64,000 nt of DNA from Stenotrophomonas maltophilia D457 (GTDB taxonomy: Bacteria > Pseudomonadota > Gammaproteobacteria > Xanthomonadales > Xanthomonadaceae). Location of the stretch: contig NC_017671.1 in assembly GCF_000284595.1 (NCBI RefSeq), positions 3,815,001-3,879,000 on the forward strand, written 5' to 3'. The first letter of the stretch is position 1, and every line of letters starts with the position of its first letter. The notes under the pieces are model-generated. The model searched no databases. It was not told the origin of the DNA and saw only the letters and a program-made list of their open reading frames with translations. This document shows, in pieces, positions 47,350 through 56,429 of the stretch. Made by a program: the position numbers and the translations under genes.

Positions 47350-47735
47350 ACCGGCGCATCGCCCTGACCACCCTGGTGGTTGCCGACTATGACGAAGCCA
47401 TTGCCTGGTACACCGGCAAGCTCGGCTTCGCATTGCTCGAAGACATCGACCAGGGGCACAAGCGCTGGCTGGTGGTCGGCCCGACCGACGGCAGCGCCGC
47501 CGCCCTGCTGCTGGCCCGTGCCAGCGACGAGGAACAACGCAGCCGCGTCGGCAACCAGACCGGTGGCCGCGTTGCCTTCTTCCTCAACACCGACGACTTC
47601 CACCGCGACCACGCGGCGATGCTGGCCGCCGGCGTCGAGTTCCTGGAAGCGCCGCGCGAAGAACCCTATGCAACGGTCGCGGTATTCCGCGACCTGTATG
47701 GCAACACCTGGGACCTGTTGGAGCCCCGTCAATGA
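47346..47735 (+). CDS. VOC/glyoxalase-fold protein
   Basis: 129 residues. Begins RRIALTTLVVADYDEAIAWYTGKLGFALLED, a single glyoxalase/dioxygenase-superfamily module. It ends AVFRDLYGNTWDLLEP. A metal-binding Glu near the end is plausible, but substrate cannot be inferred. The start overlaps rph (ATGA) and the stop overlaps rdgB (ATGA). Confidence 0.85.
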   Translation: MNRRIALTTLVVADYDEAIAWYTGKLGFALLEDIDQGHKRWLVVGPTDGSAAALLLARASDEEQRSRVGNQTGGRVAFFLNTDDFHRDHAAMLAAGVEFLEAPREEPYATVAVFRDLYGNTWDLLEPRQ

Positions 47736-48328
47736 AGAAACTGGTACTGGCCAGCCACAATGCCGGCAAGCTGGTGGAGATGCAGGAGATCCTCGCCGAC
47801 CTGCCGCTGCAGATCACCTCGGCCGCCGAGCTGGGCCTGGGCGACGTGGAAGAGACCGGCCTGACCTTCGTCGAGAACGCGCTGCTGAAGGCACGCGCCG
47901 CCTGCGAAGCGACCGGCCTGCCGGCGCTGGCCGATGATTCCGGCCTGATCGTCGATGCCCTGGGTGGTGCACCGGGCCTGTACAGCGCGCGCTATGCCGG
48001 CCACCCGACCAACGCCGCTGCCAACAACGCCAAGCTGCTGGACGCGATGGCCGGTGTTCCCGATGGCCAGCGCAGTGCCCGCTTCTATGCGGTGATCGTG
48101 CTGCTGCGCCACGCCACCGACCCGCAGCCGCTGATCTGCGAAGGCCGCTGGGAAGGGCAGATCATCCGTGAGCTGCGTGGCACGAATGGTTTCGGCTACA
48201 ACCCGGTGTTCCTGGACACCACCCACGGCCTGACCGCCGCGGAAATGGAGCCGGCGCTGAAGAACGCCATCAGCCACCGTGCCATTGCCCTGCAGCAGCT
48301 CAAGCAGCAGCTGGCGACGCTGTACTGA
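47732..48328 (+). CDS. rdgB: Non-canonical purine NTP pyrophosphatase RdgB
   Basis: 198 residues. N-terminus LVLASHNAGKLVEMQEIL, then ETGLTFVENALLKARAACEATGLPALADDSGLIVDALGGAPGLYSARYAG, and the C-terminal GFGYNPVFLD...ISHRAIALQQLKQQL. It hydrolyses ITP, dITP and XTP to keep deaminated purines out of nucleic acids. Its neighbourhood with rph and hemW matches the common proteobacterial order. Confidence 0.97.
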   Translation: MKKLVLASHNAGKLVEMQEILADLPLQITSAAELGLGDVEETGLTFVENALLKARAACEATGLPALADDSGLIVDALGGAPGLYSARYAGHPTNAAANNAKLLDAMAGVPDGQRSARFYAVIVLLRHATDPQPLICEGRWEGQIIRELRGTNGFGYNPVFLDTTHGLTAAEMEPALKNAISHRAIALQQLKQQLATLY

Positions 48329-48353
48329 CGCCCGACCTGATCGAACCAGGGAA

Positions 48354-48375
48354 GCCGGCCAACGGCCGGCACTAC
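48354..48375. repeat. SMAG element just upstream of hemW
   Basis: gccggccaacggccggcact followed by ac, with GTAG on the - strand. It ends 2 bp before the first possible hemW start (48378), so it lies where the ribosome-binding site would be. Confidence 0.75.
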
Positions 48376-48377
48376 CG

Positions 48378-49613
48378 ATGAAGCCCATGCCGCACGCCCA
48401 CGACCACTGCAACCACCTGCCCGGCGAAGCCTGCTCCGCTGACCACGACAGCGCACCGCGGCTGGTGCCGCCACCGCTGTCGCTGTACGTGCACCTGCCG
48501 TGGTGCGTGCGCAAATGCCCGTACTGCGATTTCAATTCGCACCAGGCCAAGGGCGAGTTGCCGTTCGAGGCCTACATCGATGCACTGCTGCGCGACCTGG
48601 ACCAGGACCTGCCGCTGGTCTGGGGCCGGGTGGTGCACAGCGTGTTCTTCGGTGGCGGCACGCCCAGCCTGTTCCCGCCGGAGGCGATCGACCGCTTCCT
48701 GCAGCAGGCCAGCGCGCGCCTGCGCTTTGCCCCCAATGCCGAGATCACCCTGGAAACCAACCCGGGCACCGCCGAGCATGGCCGTTTCGACCGCTACCGC
48801 GCGGCCGGCGTGAACCGCCTGAGCTTCGGCATCCAGAGTTTCGACGACGCCATGCTCAAGCGCCTCGGCCGCATCCACGACAGTGGCGAAGCCGAGCGCG
48901 CGGTGAAGATGGCGCAGGACGCGGGCTACGACAATTTCAACATCGACCTGATGTATGCGCTGCCGGAACAGACCCTGGCCGGCGCCGAGGCCGACCTGGA
49001 GCGTGCATTTGCACTGCAACCGGCGCACATCTCGCACTACCAGCTGACCCTGGAACCGAACACGGTGTTCTTCGCGCGGCCGCCGCAGGGCATTCCCGAT
49101 GAAGACAACGCCTGGGACATGCAGGAACACTGCCAGGCATTGCTGGCTCAGGCTGGTTTCGGCCAGTACGAGGTCAGCGCCTATGCGCGCCCCGGCCGGC
49201 AAAGCGCGCACAACCTGAACTACTGGCGTTTCGGCGATTACCTGGGCATCGGTGCCGGTGCGCACGGCAAGATCAGCTCGGGCGCCGAAGAACACGTGCT
49301 GCGCCGCTGGAAGCTGAAGCATCCGCAGGCCTACCTGGACAGCGCTGGCACGCCGGCCTCTTTCGGGGGTGACGATGTGATCGCAGCCGAGCGCCTGCCG
49401 TTCGAGTACATGCTCAACCTGCTGCGCCTGCACGAAGGGTTCGGCCTTCGCGATTTCGAGTCGCGCACCGGGCTGCCGCGCGGCGTGCTGGACGCTCCGT
49501 TGGCCGAGGCCGTCCAGCGCGGCTGGCTGGAGGTGGCGGAGGGTCATGTGCAACCGACCGAGCTGGGCCGCCGGTTCACCAACGATGTGGTGAGCCTGTT
49601 CCTGGAGGAATAA
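48378..49613 (+). CDS. hemW: Radical SAM haem chaperone HemW (HemN-like)
   Basis: 411 residues from ATG 48378 (ATG 48387 is an alternative). A His/Cys-rich N-terminal extension (MPHAHDHCNHLPGEACSADH) precedes the HemW core, which starts PLSLYVHLPWCVRKCPYCDFNSH (CxxxCxxC iron-sulfur site). Other features: VFFGGGTPSLF, NRLSFGIQSF, and FNIDLMYALPEQTL. HemW-type enzymes lack the residues of true coproporphyrinogen oxidase and act in haem delivery. A SMAG element touches the start region. No strong Shine-Dalgarno is visible. Confidence 0.9.
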   Translation: MKPMPHAHDHCNHLPGEACSADHDSAPRLVPPPLSLYVHLPWCVRKCPYCDFNSHQAKGELPFEAYIDALLRDLDQDLPLVWGRVVHSVFFGGGTPSLFPPEAIDRFLQQASARLRFAPNAEITLETNPGTAEHGRFDRYRAAGVNRLSFGIQSFDDAMLKRLGRIHDSGEAERAVKMAQDAGYDNFNIDLMYALPEQTLAGAEADLERAFALQPAHISHYQLTLEPNTVFFARPPQGIPDEDNAWDMQEHCQALLAQAGFGQYEVSAYARPGRQSAHNLNYWRFGDYLGIGAGAHGKISSGAEEHVLRRWKLKHPQAYLDSAGTPASFGGDDVIAAERLPFEYMLNLLRLHEGFGLRDFESRTGLPRGVLDAPLAEAVQRGWLEVAEGHVQPTELGRRFTNDVVSLFLEE

Positions 49614-49630
49614 GCCTTCCGCCATACCGG

Positions 49631-49694
49631 GTAGTGCCGGCCGCTGGCCGGCACTCTGGTAAAGACAGCGCTGCCGGCCAGCGGCAGGCACTAC
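49631..49694. repeat. Inverted pair of SMAG elements, tgccggcc stem type
   Basis: 49631-49654 begins gtagtgccggccgctggccg; 49671-49694 is ctgccggccagcggcaggca then ctac. The outer ends are GTAG and CTAC. The pair sits in the 201-bp gap before the DUF1631 gene. Confidence 0.85.
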
Positions 49695-49814
49695 CGTTCA
49701 TCCGTCGGCCCTGCCCGATGAACGTGAGACACGTTCAGCCTAAAGTAGCGCCGACTGCGGCCGACACGGTAGATTCACAGGATCGATCCGCGGGAATCCG
49801 GGTACCGCTCGCCG

Positions 49815-52094
49815 ATGTCAGCTGTCTTTTCCATCACCTCTGCCGACAAAGCACGCCTGGCCGCCAGCGACCTGCCATCGCGGGTGCGTGAACTGCTGGG
49901 TGCGTTGATCGGCCTGTGCCGGCAAACGCTGGCCGCGCCCCTGATCCTGACCGTCGAAGCGCTGGAGCAGACGCTGCTGCACGACGCCGACCGTGCACGC
50001 AATCCGATGCAGCAGGCGGACCTGATGGCCCAGCGTGGCCAGCTGCACGCCTTCGCCGGCCATTTCGCCGACCGCATGCTCGATGCCGTGGCCGAAGCGC
50101 TGGCGGGCCTGCGCGAGCCGTCCACCGTCGCTGCGGCCCCTGCTTCGCCGCCGCCGCTACCGGGCGCGCTCGGCCTGTCGCTGGTCGATGAGCACGAGGT
50201 GGATCGCGACCTGCTGCTGACCGAAATGATCCGGCGCGAGACCCTGCGTTCAACCAATACGTTGAACCTGCTGGGACAGCGCCTGGGCGTGCTCGCGGCG
50301 GCGCCGGCGTTCGAGGCCGACACCCTGCCACTGGCACCGCAGGCCCTGTGCGCGATGGTGCGCCGGATCGCCGAACAGGACGCCCTTGGCGTGGAGGTGC
50401 AGCTTGCGCTGTACCGCAGCTTCGAACGGCAGGTGCTGGAACGCCTGGGCGATGTGCTGGACCGCGCCAATGCGCTGCTGGCCCAGCATGGCGTGCTGCC
50501 GGGCCTGGTCTACACCCCGTACCTGGCACGCTCGTCGAGCACCCGGCGGATCATCACCCAGTCGGTGGGCGGCGGCCGCACGACCCAGCCTGCCAAGCGT
50601 TCCGCCGCGCCGTTGACCGGCTGGAACGGCTCCGCTCCGGCCGGTTCCTGGTCGAACCTGGTGCAGGACGCATTCAACGACGCGGGTACGCCGGGCGCAG
50701 CCACCGCTGGCGTGACCACGTCCACCGGCAGTGCGCTGCATGAATTGCTGCAGCAGGCCCGCCATGCCACTGCCCCTCCTGCGGACACCGCTGCCGTGCC
50801 CAGTGCGGCCGTCGATGCGGTCCTCGCGCGGCTGCAGGCCCAGTCCAGCGCGGCCACCGGCGTCGCCGACCTGCAGGCTGCGGTGGTCGCCCAGCTGCGC
50901 AGCGAGCACGGCGCGCAGGCCCAGCTGGGCAGCCACGACCGCGACAACCTCGACCTGCTGCGCCTGCTGATGCAGCAGGTGCAGCAACAGCAGCGCCCCG
51001 ACCCGGTGCCGGCCGCCCTGCTGGCGCGCCTGCAGGTACCGCTGGCGCGTGCGGCGATGGCCGACCCCGGCTTCTTCGTGCGCGATGAACACCCTGCACG
51101 CGAACTGCTCAACCAGATTGCCGAAGTCGGCGCCAACTGGCTGGGCGACGATGACGTGGACCCCCAGCTGCTGCAGCGCATGGCGCAGAGCGTGCAGGGT
51201 CTGCTCGGCCAGGATGCACGCTCGCCCGAGGCCTTCGCCGCCGCCAACGAAGACGTACAGCAGCATCAGCGCGCGGCGGCCCATCGTGCTGAACTGGCCG
51301 AGCGCCGCCACGTCGAGGCCGCGCGTGGCAAGGAACGGCTGGAACTGGCGCGTCGCCAGGCCAATGCGCAGATCGACCAGTGCTGCGACACACAGGCGCC
51401 GCCGCGCTTCGTGCAGACCCTGCTGCGCCAGGCCTGGGCCGATGCACTCACCCTCACCCGCCTGCGCCATGGCGAAGATTCGCCGCAGTGGCAGGAACGC
51501 CTGCTACAGACCGAGCGCATCGCCGCGGTGACCGCGCAGGCCGTCGATGCCAACGGTGGCACCGATGCAGTGCTGGCCAACGAGGTGGAATCGGCGCTCG
51601 TGCAGGTCGGCTATCACGCCGAGGAAGCCGCCGCCGTTGCGCGCCGCCTGGCCACGCCAGGAGGCGAGGATGAAAGCACCTCGCGCACCGAGCTCAGTGC
51701 GCGCCTGAAGGCACGTGCACGACTGGGCGAACATGCTGCCAGCGGCAGCGCCGACGCCCCGCGCACGCCGCGCAGCAGCGCCGAAGAGGCGGCCTACCAG
51801 CAGCTCGTGACCCTGCCCTTTGGCAGCTGGTTCGACATCGACAACGGTGACGGCACCCTGCGCCGCCAGCGCCTGTCCTGGTACAGCCTGCTGACCGGTC
51901 ACGCCCTGTTCGTCAATCCGCGCGGGCAGAAGATCGCCGATACCGACCTTGATACGCTGGCCCGGCAGCTCAGCGCCGGACGCGCGCAGCTGGTCACCGA
52001 AGACAAGGGGCGGCTGGTCGATCGCGCATGGCAGGCCAGCCTCGGTGCGCTGCGTGCGCTGGCCGGCGGCCGTTACAGGGAGGCGTCCGTTTGA
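49815..52094 (+). CDS. DUF1631 family protein
   Basis: 759 residues, soluble, largely helical with long Ala-rich linkers. The N-terminus (RLAASDLPSRVRELLGALIGLCRQTLAAPLI), GQLHAFAGHFADRMLDAVAEA and the C-terminal region (LPFGSWFDIDNGDGTLRRQRLSWYSLLTGHALFVNPRGQKI) fit the DUF1631 layout. Some databases call such proteins thymidine phosphorylase without support. The stop overlaps a PilZ gene by 4 bp, which suggests that the two act in one c-di-GMP-linked pathway; that is inference. Confidence 0.85.
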   Translation: MSAVFSITSADKARLAASDLPSRVRELLGALIGLCRQTLAAPLILTVEALEQTLLHDADRARNPMQQADLMAQRGQLHAFAGHFADRMLDAVAEALAGLREPSTVAAAPASPPPLPGALGLSLVDEHEVDRDLLLTEMIRRETLRSTNTLNLLGQRLGVLAAAPAFEADTLPLAPQALCAMVRRIAEQDALGVEVQLALYRSFERQVLERLGDVLDRANALLAQHGVLPGLVYTPYLARSSSTRRIITQSVGGGRTTQPAKRSAAPLTGWNGSAPAGSWSNLVQDAFNDAGTPGAATAGVTTSTGSALHELLQQARHATAPPADTAAVPSAAVDAVLARLQAQSSAATGVADLQAAVVAQLRSEHGAQAQLGSHDRDNLDLLRLLMQQVQQQQRPDPVPAALLARLQVPLARAAMADPGFFVRDEHPARELLNQIAEVGANWLGDDDVDPQLLQRMAQSVQGLLGQDARSPEAFAAANEDVQQHQRAAAHRAELAERRHVEAARGKERLELARRQANAQIDQCCDTQAPPRFVQTLLRQAWADALTLTRLRHGEDSPQWQERLLQTERIAAVTAQAVDANGGTDAVLANEVESALVQVGYHAEEAAAVARRLATPGGEDESTSRTELSARLKARARLGEHAASGSADAPRTPRSSAEEAAYQQLVTLPFGSWFDIDNGDGTLRRQRLSWYSLLTGHALFVNPRGQKIADTDLDTLARQLSAGRAQLVTEDKGRLVDRAWQASLGALRALAGGRYREASV

Positions 52095-52465
52095 ACGTGC
52101 AACCGCCGCAGGACACCCGCCGCGCGCCGCGTCGCCAGGTCTCGGACCTGGTACCGGTCACCGACCAGATGCGCGAATGCGTGGTGGGCCGGCTCGGCAA
52201 TGTCTCCGAGACTGGCATGTTGATGCTGGCCAGCACCCCGCTGCGCGAGGACGCGCTGTACCAGTTCCGCTTCCCGTTGCCGATCGGTGACGGCCGCCAC
52301 GAGGCCATTGACGTGGGCGTGCACCTGCTGTGGAGCGAGCCGGCGCATGTGCCCGGCCAGAGCTGGACCGGCTTCCGCTTCCTCACCCTGTCACGCGAAC
52401 ATCGGCAGCTGCTGCGCCAGTGGATAGGCGAAGACAGCGACGAGGCACCGGTTTCGACGGCCTGA
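52091..52465 (+). CDS. PilZ domain protein (c-di-GMP binding)
   Basis: 124 residues with a TTG start at 52091 overlapping the DUF1631 stop (TTGA). GGGAGG lies 7 bp before the TTG, which favours it over a GTG at 52097. Both PilZ signature parts are present: RRAPRRQ (RxxxR) at about residues 10-16 and NVSETGM (D/NxSxxG). It is a single-domain c-di-GMP receptor. It is not next to the pil operon in this window. Confidence 0.88.
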   Translation: MNVQPPQDTRRAPRRQVSDLVPVTDQMRECVVGRLGNVSETGMLMLASTPLREDALYQFRFPLPIGDGRHEAIDVGVHLLWSEPAHVPGQSWTGFRFLTLSREHRQLLRQWIGEDSDEAPVSTA

Positions 52466-52540
52466 GTGCCGGTTCCAGCACAGCGGTTTTTCCCGGTATG
52501 CGGCAGAATCTAGGGCCGTTTTCCGTGTCGAGCCACCGCA

Positions 52541-53872
52541 ATGATCCAGCAAGACCCCGGCGCCCTGTACCCCGACCACCTGGCCGTGCTGTGCCGACGT
52601 GCCGAACAGGCGCTGGCCCGCGGCGGCTTCGACCATCTGGTCGTGCCCAGCGGCACCCTGCACTACCAGGTGTTCGACGATCGCGACTACCCGTACGCGG
52701 TCAATCCGCAGTTCAAGGCCTGGCTGCCGCTGACCCGGGTGCCCAACAGCTGGATCGTGTTCACCCCGGGCAAGCGCCCGGCGGTGATCTTCCACCAGCC
52801 CTTCGATTACTGGCACGTGGTACCGGACGCACCGAGTGGCTGGTGGGTGGAGCACTTCGACATCCACATCATCCGCAAGCCCGAAGAGGCGCTGGCCCTG
52901 CTGCCGGCCGACCCGTCGCGCTGCGCGATCCTCGGCGAGCCGCAGAGCGCGCTGGGCAGCTACGTGCCGAACAACCCGGCACCGGTGGTGAACTACCTGG
53001 AATGGCACCGCGGCAGCAAGACGCCGTATGAGATCGCGCTGATGCGCCAGGCGCAGGTGCTGGGCGTGCGCGGCCACCGCGCCGCCGAAGCCGCGTTCCG
53101 CAACGGCGCCGACGAATTCAGCATCCACATGGCGTACTGCCAGGCCGTCGGCCAGGATGCCAACGAGCTGCCCTACGGCAACATCGTGGCGCTCAATGAA
53201 CATGCCGCCGTGCTGCATTACACCGAGCTGGGCCGCAAGGCGCCGCAGCCGCTGCGCAGCTTCCTGATCGATGCAGGCGCCAGCGCGCACGGCTACGCCA
53301 GCGACATCACCCGTACCTACGCCGCGCAGGGCCACGACGAATTCGCTGCGGTGATTGCTGCCGTCGACGCCGCCCAGCAGCAGATGTGCGCAGCGGTGCG
53401 CCCGGGCTTCGACTACAGGCAGCTGCACGTGGACGCACATCTTTCGCTGATGGGCGTGCTGAAGGACTTCGGCGTGATCAAGGTCTCGCCGCAGACCGCG
53501 CTGGAGACCGGCGTCAGCGCCGCGTTCTTCCCGCATGGCATCGGCCACCTGATCGGCCTGCAGGTGCACGACGTGGCCGGTTTCGCGGCCAGCGACGAGG
53601 GCGGCCGCATCGAGCGCCCGGCGGGCCACCCGTACCTGCGCCTGACCCGCGTACTGGAACCGGGCATGGTGGTGACCATTGAACCGGGCCTGTACTTCAT
53701 CGACATGCTGTTGAACGAAGTGAAGGATGCCGGCCATGGTGATGCGATCAACTGGGACCGCGTGGATTTCTTCCGTCCGTATGGTGGCATCCGCATTGAA
53801 GACGAAGTGCTGTGCACCGAGGGCGAGGCGGACAACCTGACGCGGCCGGCGTTTGCGGCGGCCAACGGCTGA
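52541..53872 (+). CDS. pepQ: Xaa-Pro dipeptidase PepQ
   Basis: 443 residues, the same length as E. coli PepQ. The pita-bread metallopeptidase ligands are in LIDAGASAHGYASDITRTY, FPHGIGHLIGLQVHD, VVTIEPGLYF, and GGIRIEDEVL (Asp, Asp, His, Glu, Glu). It splits X-Pro dipeptides in the cytoplasm. The gene is convergent with pepP, which lies about 530 bp away across a repeat-rich gap. Confidence 0.96.
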   Translation: MIQQDPGALYPDHLAVLCRRAEQALARGGFDHLVVPSGTLHYQVFDDRDYPYAVNPQFKAWLPLTRVPNSWIVFTPGKRPAVIFHQPFDYWHVVPDAPSGWWVEHFDIHIIRKPEEALALLPADPSRCAILGEPQSALGSYVPNNPAPVVNYLEWHRGSKTPYEIALMRQAQVLGVRGHRAAEAAFRNGADEFSIHMAYCQAVGQDANELPYGNIVALNEHAAVLHYTELGRKAPQPLRSFLIDAGASAHGYASDITRTYAAQGHDEFAAVIAAVDAAQQQMCAAVRPGFDYRQLHVDAHLSLMGVLKDFGVIKVSPQTALETGVSAAFFPHGIGHLIGLQVHDVAGFAASDEGGRIERPAGHPYLRLTRVLEPGMVVTIEPGLYFIDMLLNEVKDAGHGDAINWDRVDFFRPYGGIRIEDEVLCTEGEADNLTRPAFAAANG

Positions 53873-53915
53873 GCCCCTCGTGGTTGGGCGCTGATATCAA
53901 AGGCCGCGCTTGGCC

Positions 53916-54011
53916 GGGCGGGGTGGGTTTGCAGGACACGCCGTAAACCCATCCATGGGGGCTCGATGGCGCCATCCATGGCGCCAACGGTCCTGCAAAC
54001 CCACCCCGCCC
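53916..54011. repeat. Long palindromic element A between pepQ and pepP
   Basis: Perfect 22-bp terminal arms beginning gggcggggtgggtttgcagg and closing as cctgcaaacccaccccgccc. The 52-bp centre contains smaller stems (cccatccatgggg; ggcgccatccatggcgcc). The core acgccgtaaacccatccatg also occurs, inverted, in the element at 54183. It lies inside the gene-free region 53873-54399. Confidence 0.85.
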
Positions 54012-54094
54012 GTCCTTTGACAGTTTCCTGCTGCGTCCAACCACGGAAAAAGAAGAAAGAAAAGCAGAAGCGGGTCGCTCGCTGCGCTCGCTCC

Positions 54095-54118
54095 GTGTCG
54101 ACCAAGGTCGACACCTAC
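54095..54118. repeat. SMAG element, tgtcgacc stem type
   Basis: gtgtcgaccaaggtcgacac then ctac. Same stem as 39844 but with GTAG on the - strand. Confidence 0.8.
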
Positions 54119-54182
54119 CAACAGCCGCGCGCGCCAATAACCGCGGTTGCCAACAGCCGCGTGAACCTGTCGAAGCCGGGGT

Positions 54183-54268
54183 ACTGTGGGTTTGCGGGGT
54201 GTGAGCGGCATGGATGCCGCGACCAAGCCCCCATGGATGGGTTCACGGCGTCCCCGCACACCCACAGT
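54183..54268. repeat. Long palindromic element B between pepQ and pepP
   Basis: Arms actgtgggtttgcgggg / ccccgcacacccacagt match at 16 of 17 positions. The core (54205-54250) reads gcggcatggatgccgcgacc and then gcccccatggatgggttcac. It is an inverted, diverged copy of the element A core with different terminal arms. Confidence 0.8.
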
Positions 54269-54292
54269 GCCCCGCCATCCCACGGAATGCGC

Positions 54293-54360
<68 letters not shown>

Positions 54361-54399
54361 CTCTGCGGGTGCAGGGCTGCAAGCCCTGCAGAACACCCC

Positions 54400-55728
54400 T
54401 TACCCCGCCATCACCGCTTCAATCTCGTCGGCGCTGCGCGCCAGACCTTCGGTCAGCACGCGATGACCGTCGTCGGTGATCAGCACATCATCCTCGGTAC
54501 GGATGCCGATGCCGCGCCAGCGCGGTTCCACCGTCGTATCGTCCACGCCGATGTACAGCCCCGGCTCGATGGTGAATGCCATGCCCGGCTCCAGCAGCCG
54601 CGAATCGCCCGCCAGGCGGTATTCGCCCACATCGTGCACGTCCAGCCCGATCCAGTGCCCGGTCTTGTGCCGGTAGAAACGCTGGTACAGGCCTTCGGAC
54701 AGGTTCTTTTCCAGCGTCCCCTTCAGCAGGCCCAGCCGCAGCAGGCCCTCGGTCAGGGTCTGCACTGCGGCCAGGTGACCGGCCTCGTACGGCACGCCCG
54801 GCCTGGCCTGGGCCAGCGCGGCGGCCTGCGCATCGCCGACCAGGTCGTGCAGTGCACGCTGCTCGGCGCTGAAGCGGCCATTCACCGGGAACGTGCGGGT
54901 GATGTCGCTGGCGTAGCCACGGTACTCGGCACCGGCGTCGATCAGCACCAGCTCGCCGTCGCGCGAACGCGCGTTGTTGTCCCGGTAATGCAGGATGCAA
55001 CCGTTGCGGCCCGCACCGACGATGCTGCAATACGCCGGCACTGCATCGCTGGCGCGGAACACGCGTTCCAGCTCGGCCTGCAGCTCGTATTCGTGGATGC
55101 CGGCCCTGGCAGCCTTCATCGCCGCCAGATGCGCACGCACGCTGATCTGCGCAGCGTGGTGCATCAGCGCCACTTCCGCGCCGGACTTGAACAGGCGCTG
55201 CTCGTGCAGCAGGTGGCCCAGTTCAAGGAATTCATGCGGTGGCTGCGCGCCGTGGCGCACCTGCGAACGCACGCGGTTGACCCAGCCGATCAGCTTCAGG
55301 TCGAAATCGGCGTCGCGACCGAAGTGGTAGTAGACGCGCGAACGGCCTTCCAACAGGCCCGGCAGGATGTCGTCCAGATCATCGATCGGGTACGCATCGT
55401 CCATGCCGTACTGCGCCACCGCGCCTTCCTGGCCGGCACGGCTGCCGTCCCAGGCTTCGCGCTCGGCATCACGTTCGCGGCAGAACAGGATGGCCTCACC
55501 GTGGCGCCGGCCCGGGATCAGCACCAATACCGCCTCCGGCTCCGGGAAACCGCTCAGGTACTGGAAGTCCGAGTCCTGGCGGAACGGGTAATGGGTATCG
55601 AGGCTGCGCACCTTCTCGGCCGCGGCCGGCAGCACCAGGATCGCGTCCTCGCCGGCCATGTCCATCAGCTGGCGGCGCCGACGCTTGTATTCGCCGGCCG
55701 CGATGCCGGTGCGCTGCTTGATGTCCAT
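54400..55728 (-). CDS. pepP: Xaa-Pro aminopeptidase PepP
   Basis: 442 residues. Metal ligands are in LIDAGAEYRGYASDITRTF, HKTGHWIGLDVHDVGEY, AFTIEPGLYIG and GIRTEDDVL. The N-terminal creatinase-like domain begins IAAGEYKRRRRQLMDMAGEDAILVLPAA. It removes an N-terminal residue next to proline. The start overlaps the ygfB stop by 1 bp (TGATG); the order ygfB-pepP matches E. coli. Confidence 0.96.
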   Translation of the reverse strand: MDIKQRTGIAAGEYKRRRRQLMDMAGEDAILVLPAAAEKVRSLDTHYPFRQDSDFQYLSGFPEPEAVLVLIPGRRHGEAILFCRERDAEREAWDGSRAGQEGAVAQYGMDDAYPIDDLDDILPGLLEGRSRVYYHFGRDADFDLKLIGWVNRVRSQVRHGAQPPHEFLELGHLLHEQRLFKSGAEVALMHHAAQISVRAHLAAMKAARAGIHEYELQAELERVFRASDAVPAYCSIVGAGRNGCILHYRDNNARSRDGELVLIDAGAEYRGYASDITRTFPVNGRFSAEQRALHDLVGDAQAAALAQARPGVPYEAGHLAAVQTLTEGLLRLGLLKGTLEKNLSEGLYQRFYRHKTGHWIGLDVHDVGEYRLAGDSRLLEPGMAFTIEPGLYIGVDDTTVEPRWRGIGIRTEDDVLITDDGHRVLTEGLARSADEIEAVMAG

Positions 55729-56276
55729 CAGTTCAGGCGCTGCCGATGGCGCGAGGCCAGCACCACGTCACCGTGCAGCAGCAGTACCGCCACGCGGATG
55801 AACTCCTCGATCTCCGACAGGGCTTCGTCGTCATCATCGCCACCCGCTTCGAAATCCTCGCTGGAGGCGCGTGCCAGGCTGGCCATGTCGGTCAGCGCTT
55901 CTTCACCCTCTTCGGACAAGGTCGGGCGGCGGCCGCCGCTGCCCAGGCCGAACCCCCCCAGGAACGAGCGGGTCCAGCTGAACATGGCATCGGCCTGCGC
56001 GGACACGTCGTCGCCGTCTGTCAGCAGCAGTTCGAAGGCGAAGTCGCGGTCTTCCAGCTGCTTGATGGTCGCCTGCAGCAGCTGCCCCAGCACGCTGTCG
56101 GCAGCCACCGGCGGCAGGTTGTCGTCGGCCAGCACCCGTGCCGGCCAGTCGTTGCCGGGGGCGCCACCGGCGGCCAGCCAGCCACACAGCGCACCGTGCA
56201 GCTCGGCAGCGGTAGCGCCCAGGCCCAGTTCCTGGCTGGCGCGGGTAACGTCGTCGACGGAGGGAAGTTCGGTCAT
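55728..56276 (-). CDS. ygfB: YgfB/UPF0149 family protein
   Basis: 182 residues from ATG 56276. Features: ELHGALCGWLAAGGAPGNDW, DFAFELLLTDGDDVSAQADAMFSWTRSFLGGFGLG, and the acidic EALSEIEEFIRVAVLLLHG. It is the gene immediately before pepP in E. coli as well. The role is not well defined; the Pseudomonas homologue is reported to affect beta-lactamase expression. It is divergent from the small coiled-coil gene at 56430. Confidence 0.9.
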   Translation of the reverse strand: MTELPSVDDVTRASQELGLGATAAELHGALCGWLAAGGAPGNDWPARVLADDNLPPVAADSVLGQLLQATIKQLEDRDFAFELLLTDGDDVSAQADAMFSWTRSFLGGFGLGSGGRRPTLSEEGEEALTDMASLARASSEDFEAGGDDDDEALSEIEEFIRVAVLLLHGDVVLASRHRQRLN

Positions 56277-56429
56277 CGTGCGGCTCGTTCGGAAAGGAAA
56301 CCCGGGGCGCGCACGCGCGCGCCCATGAGACCCCGTAGTGTAGCAACCCGGCGGCGTCCTCTCTGCGGCCGCCAGGCCTTGCTGCGACAACGCTTGACCG
56401 CCCTTGCCCGGCTTGCCTATCGTGCCCGC

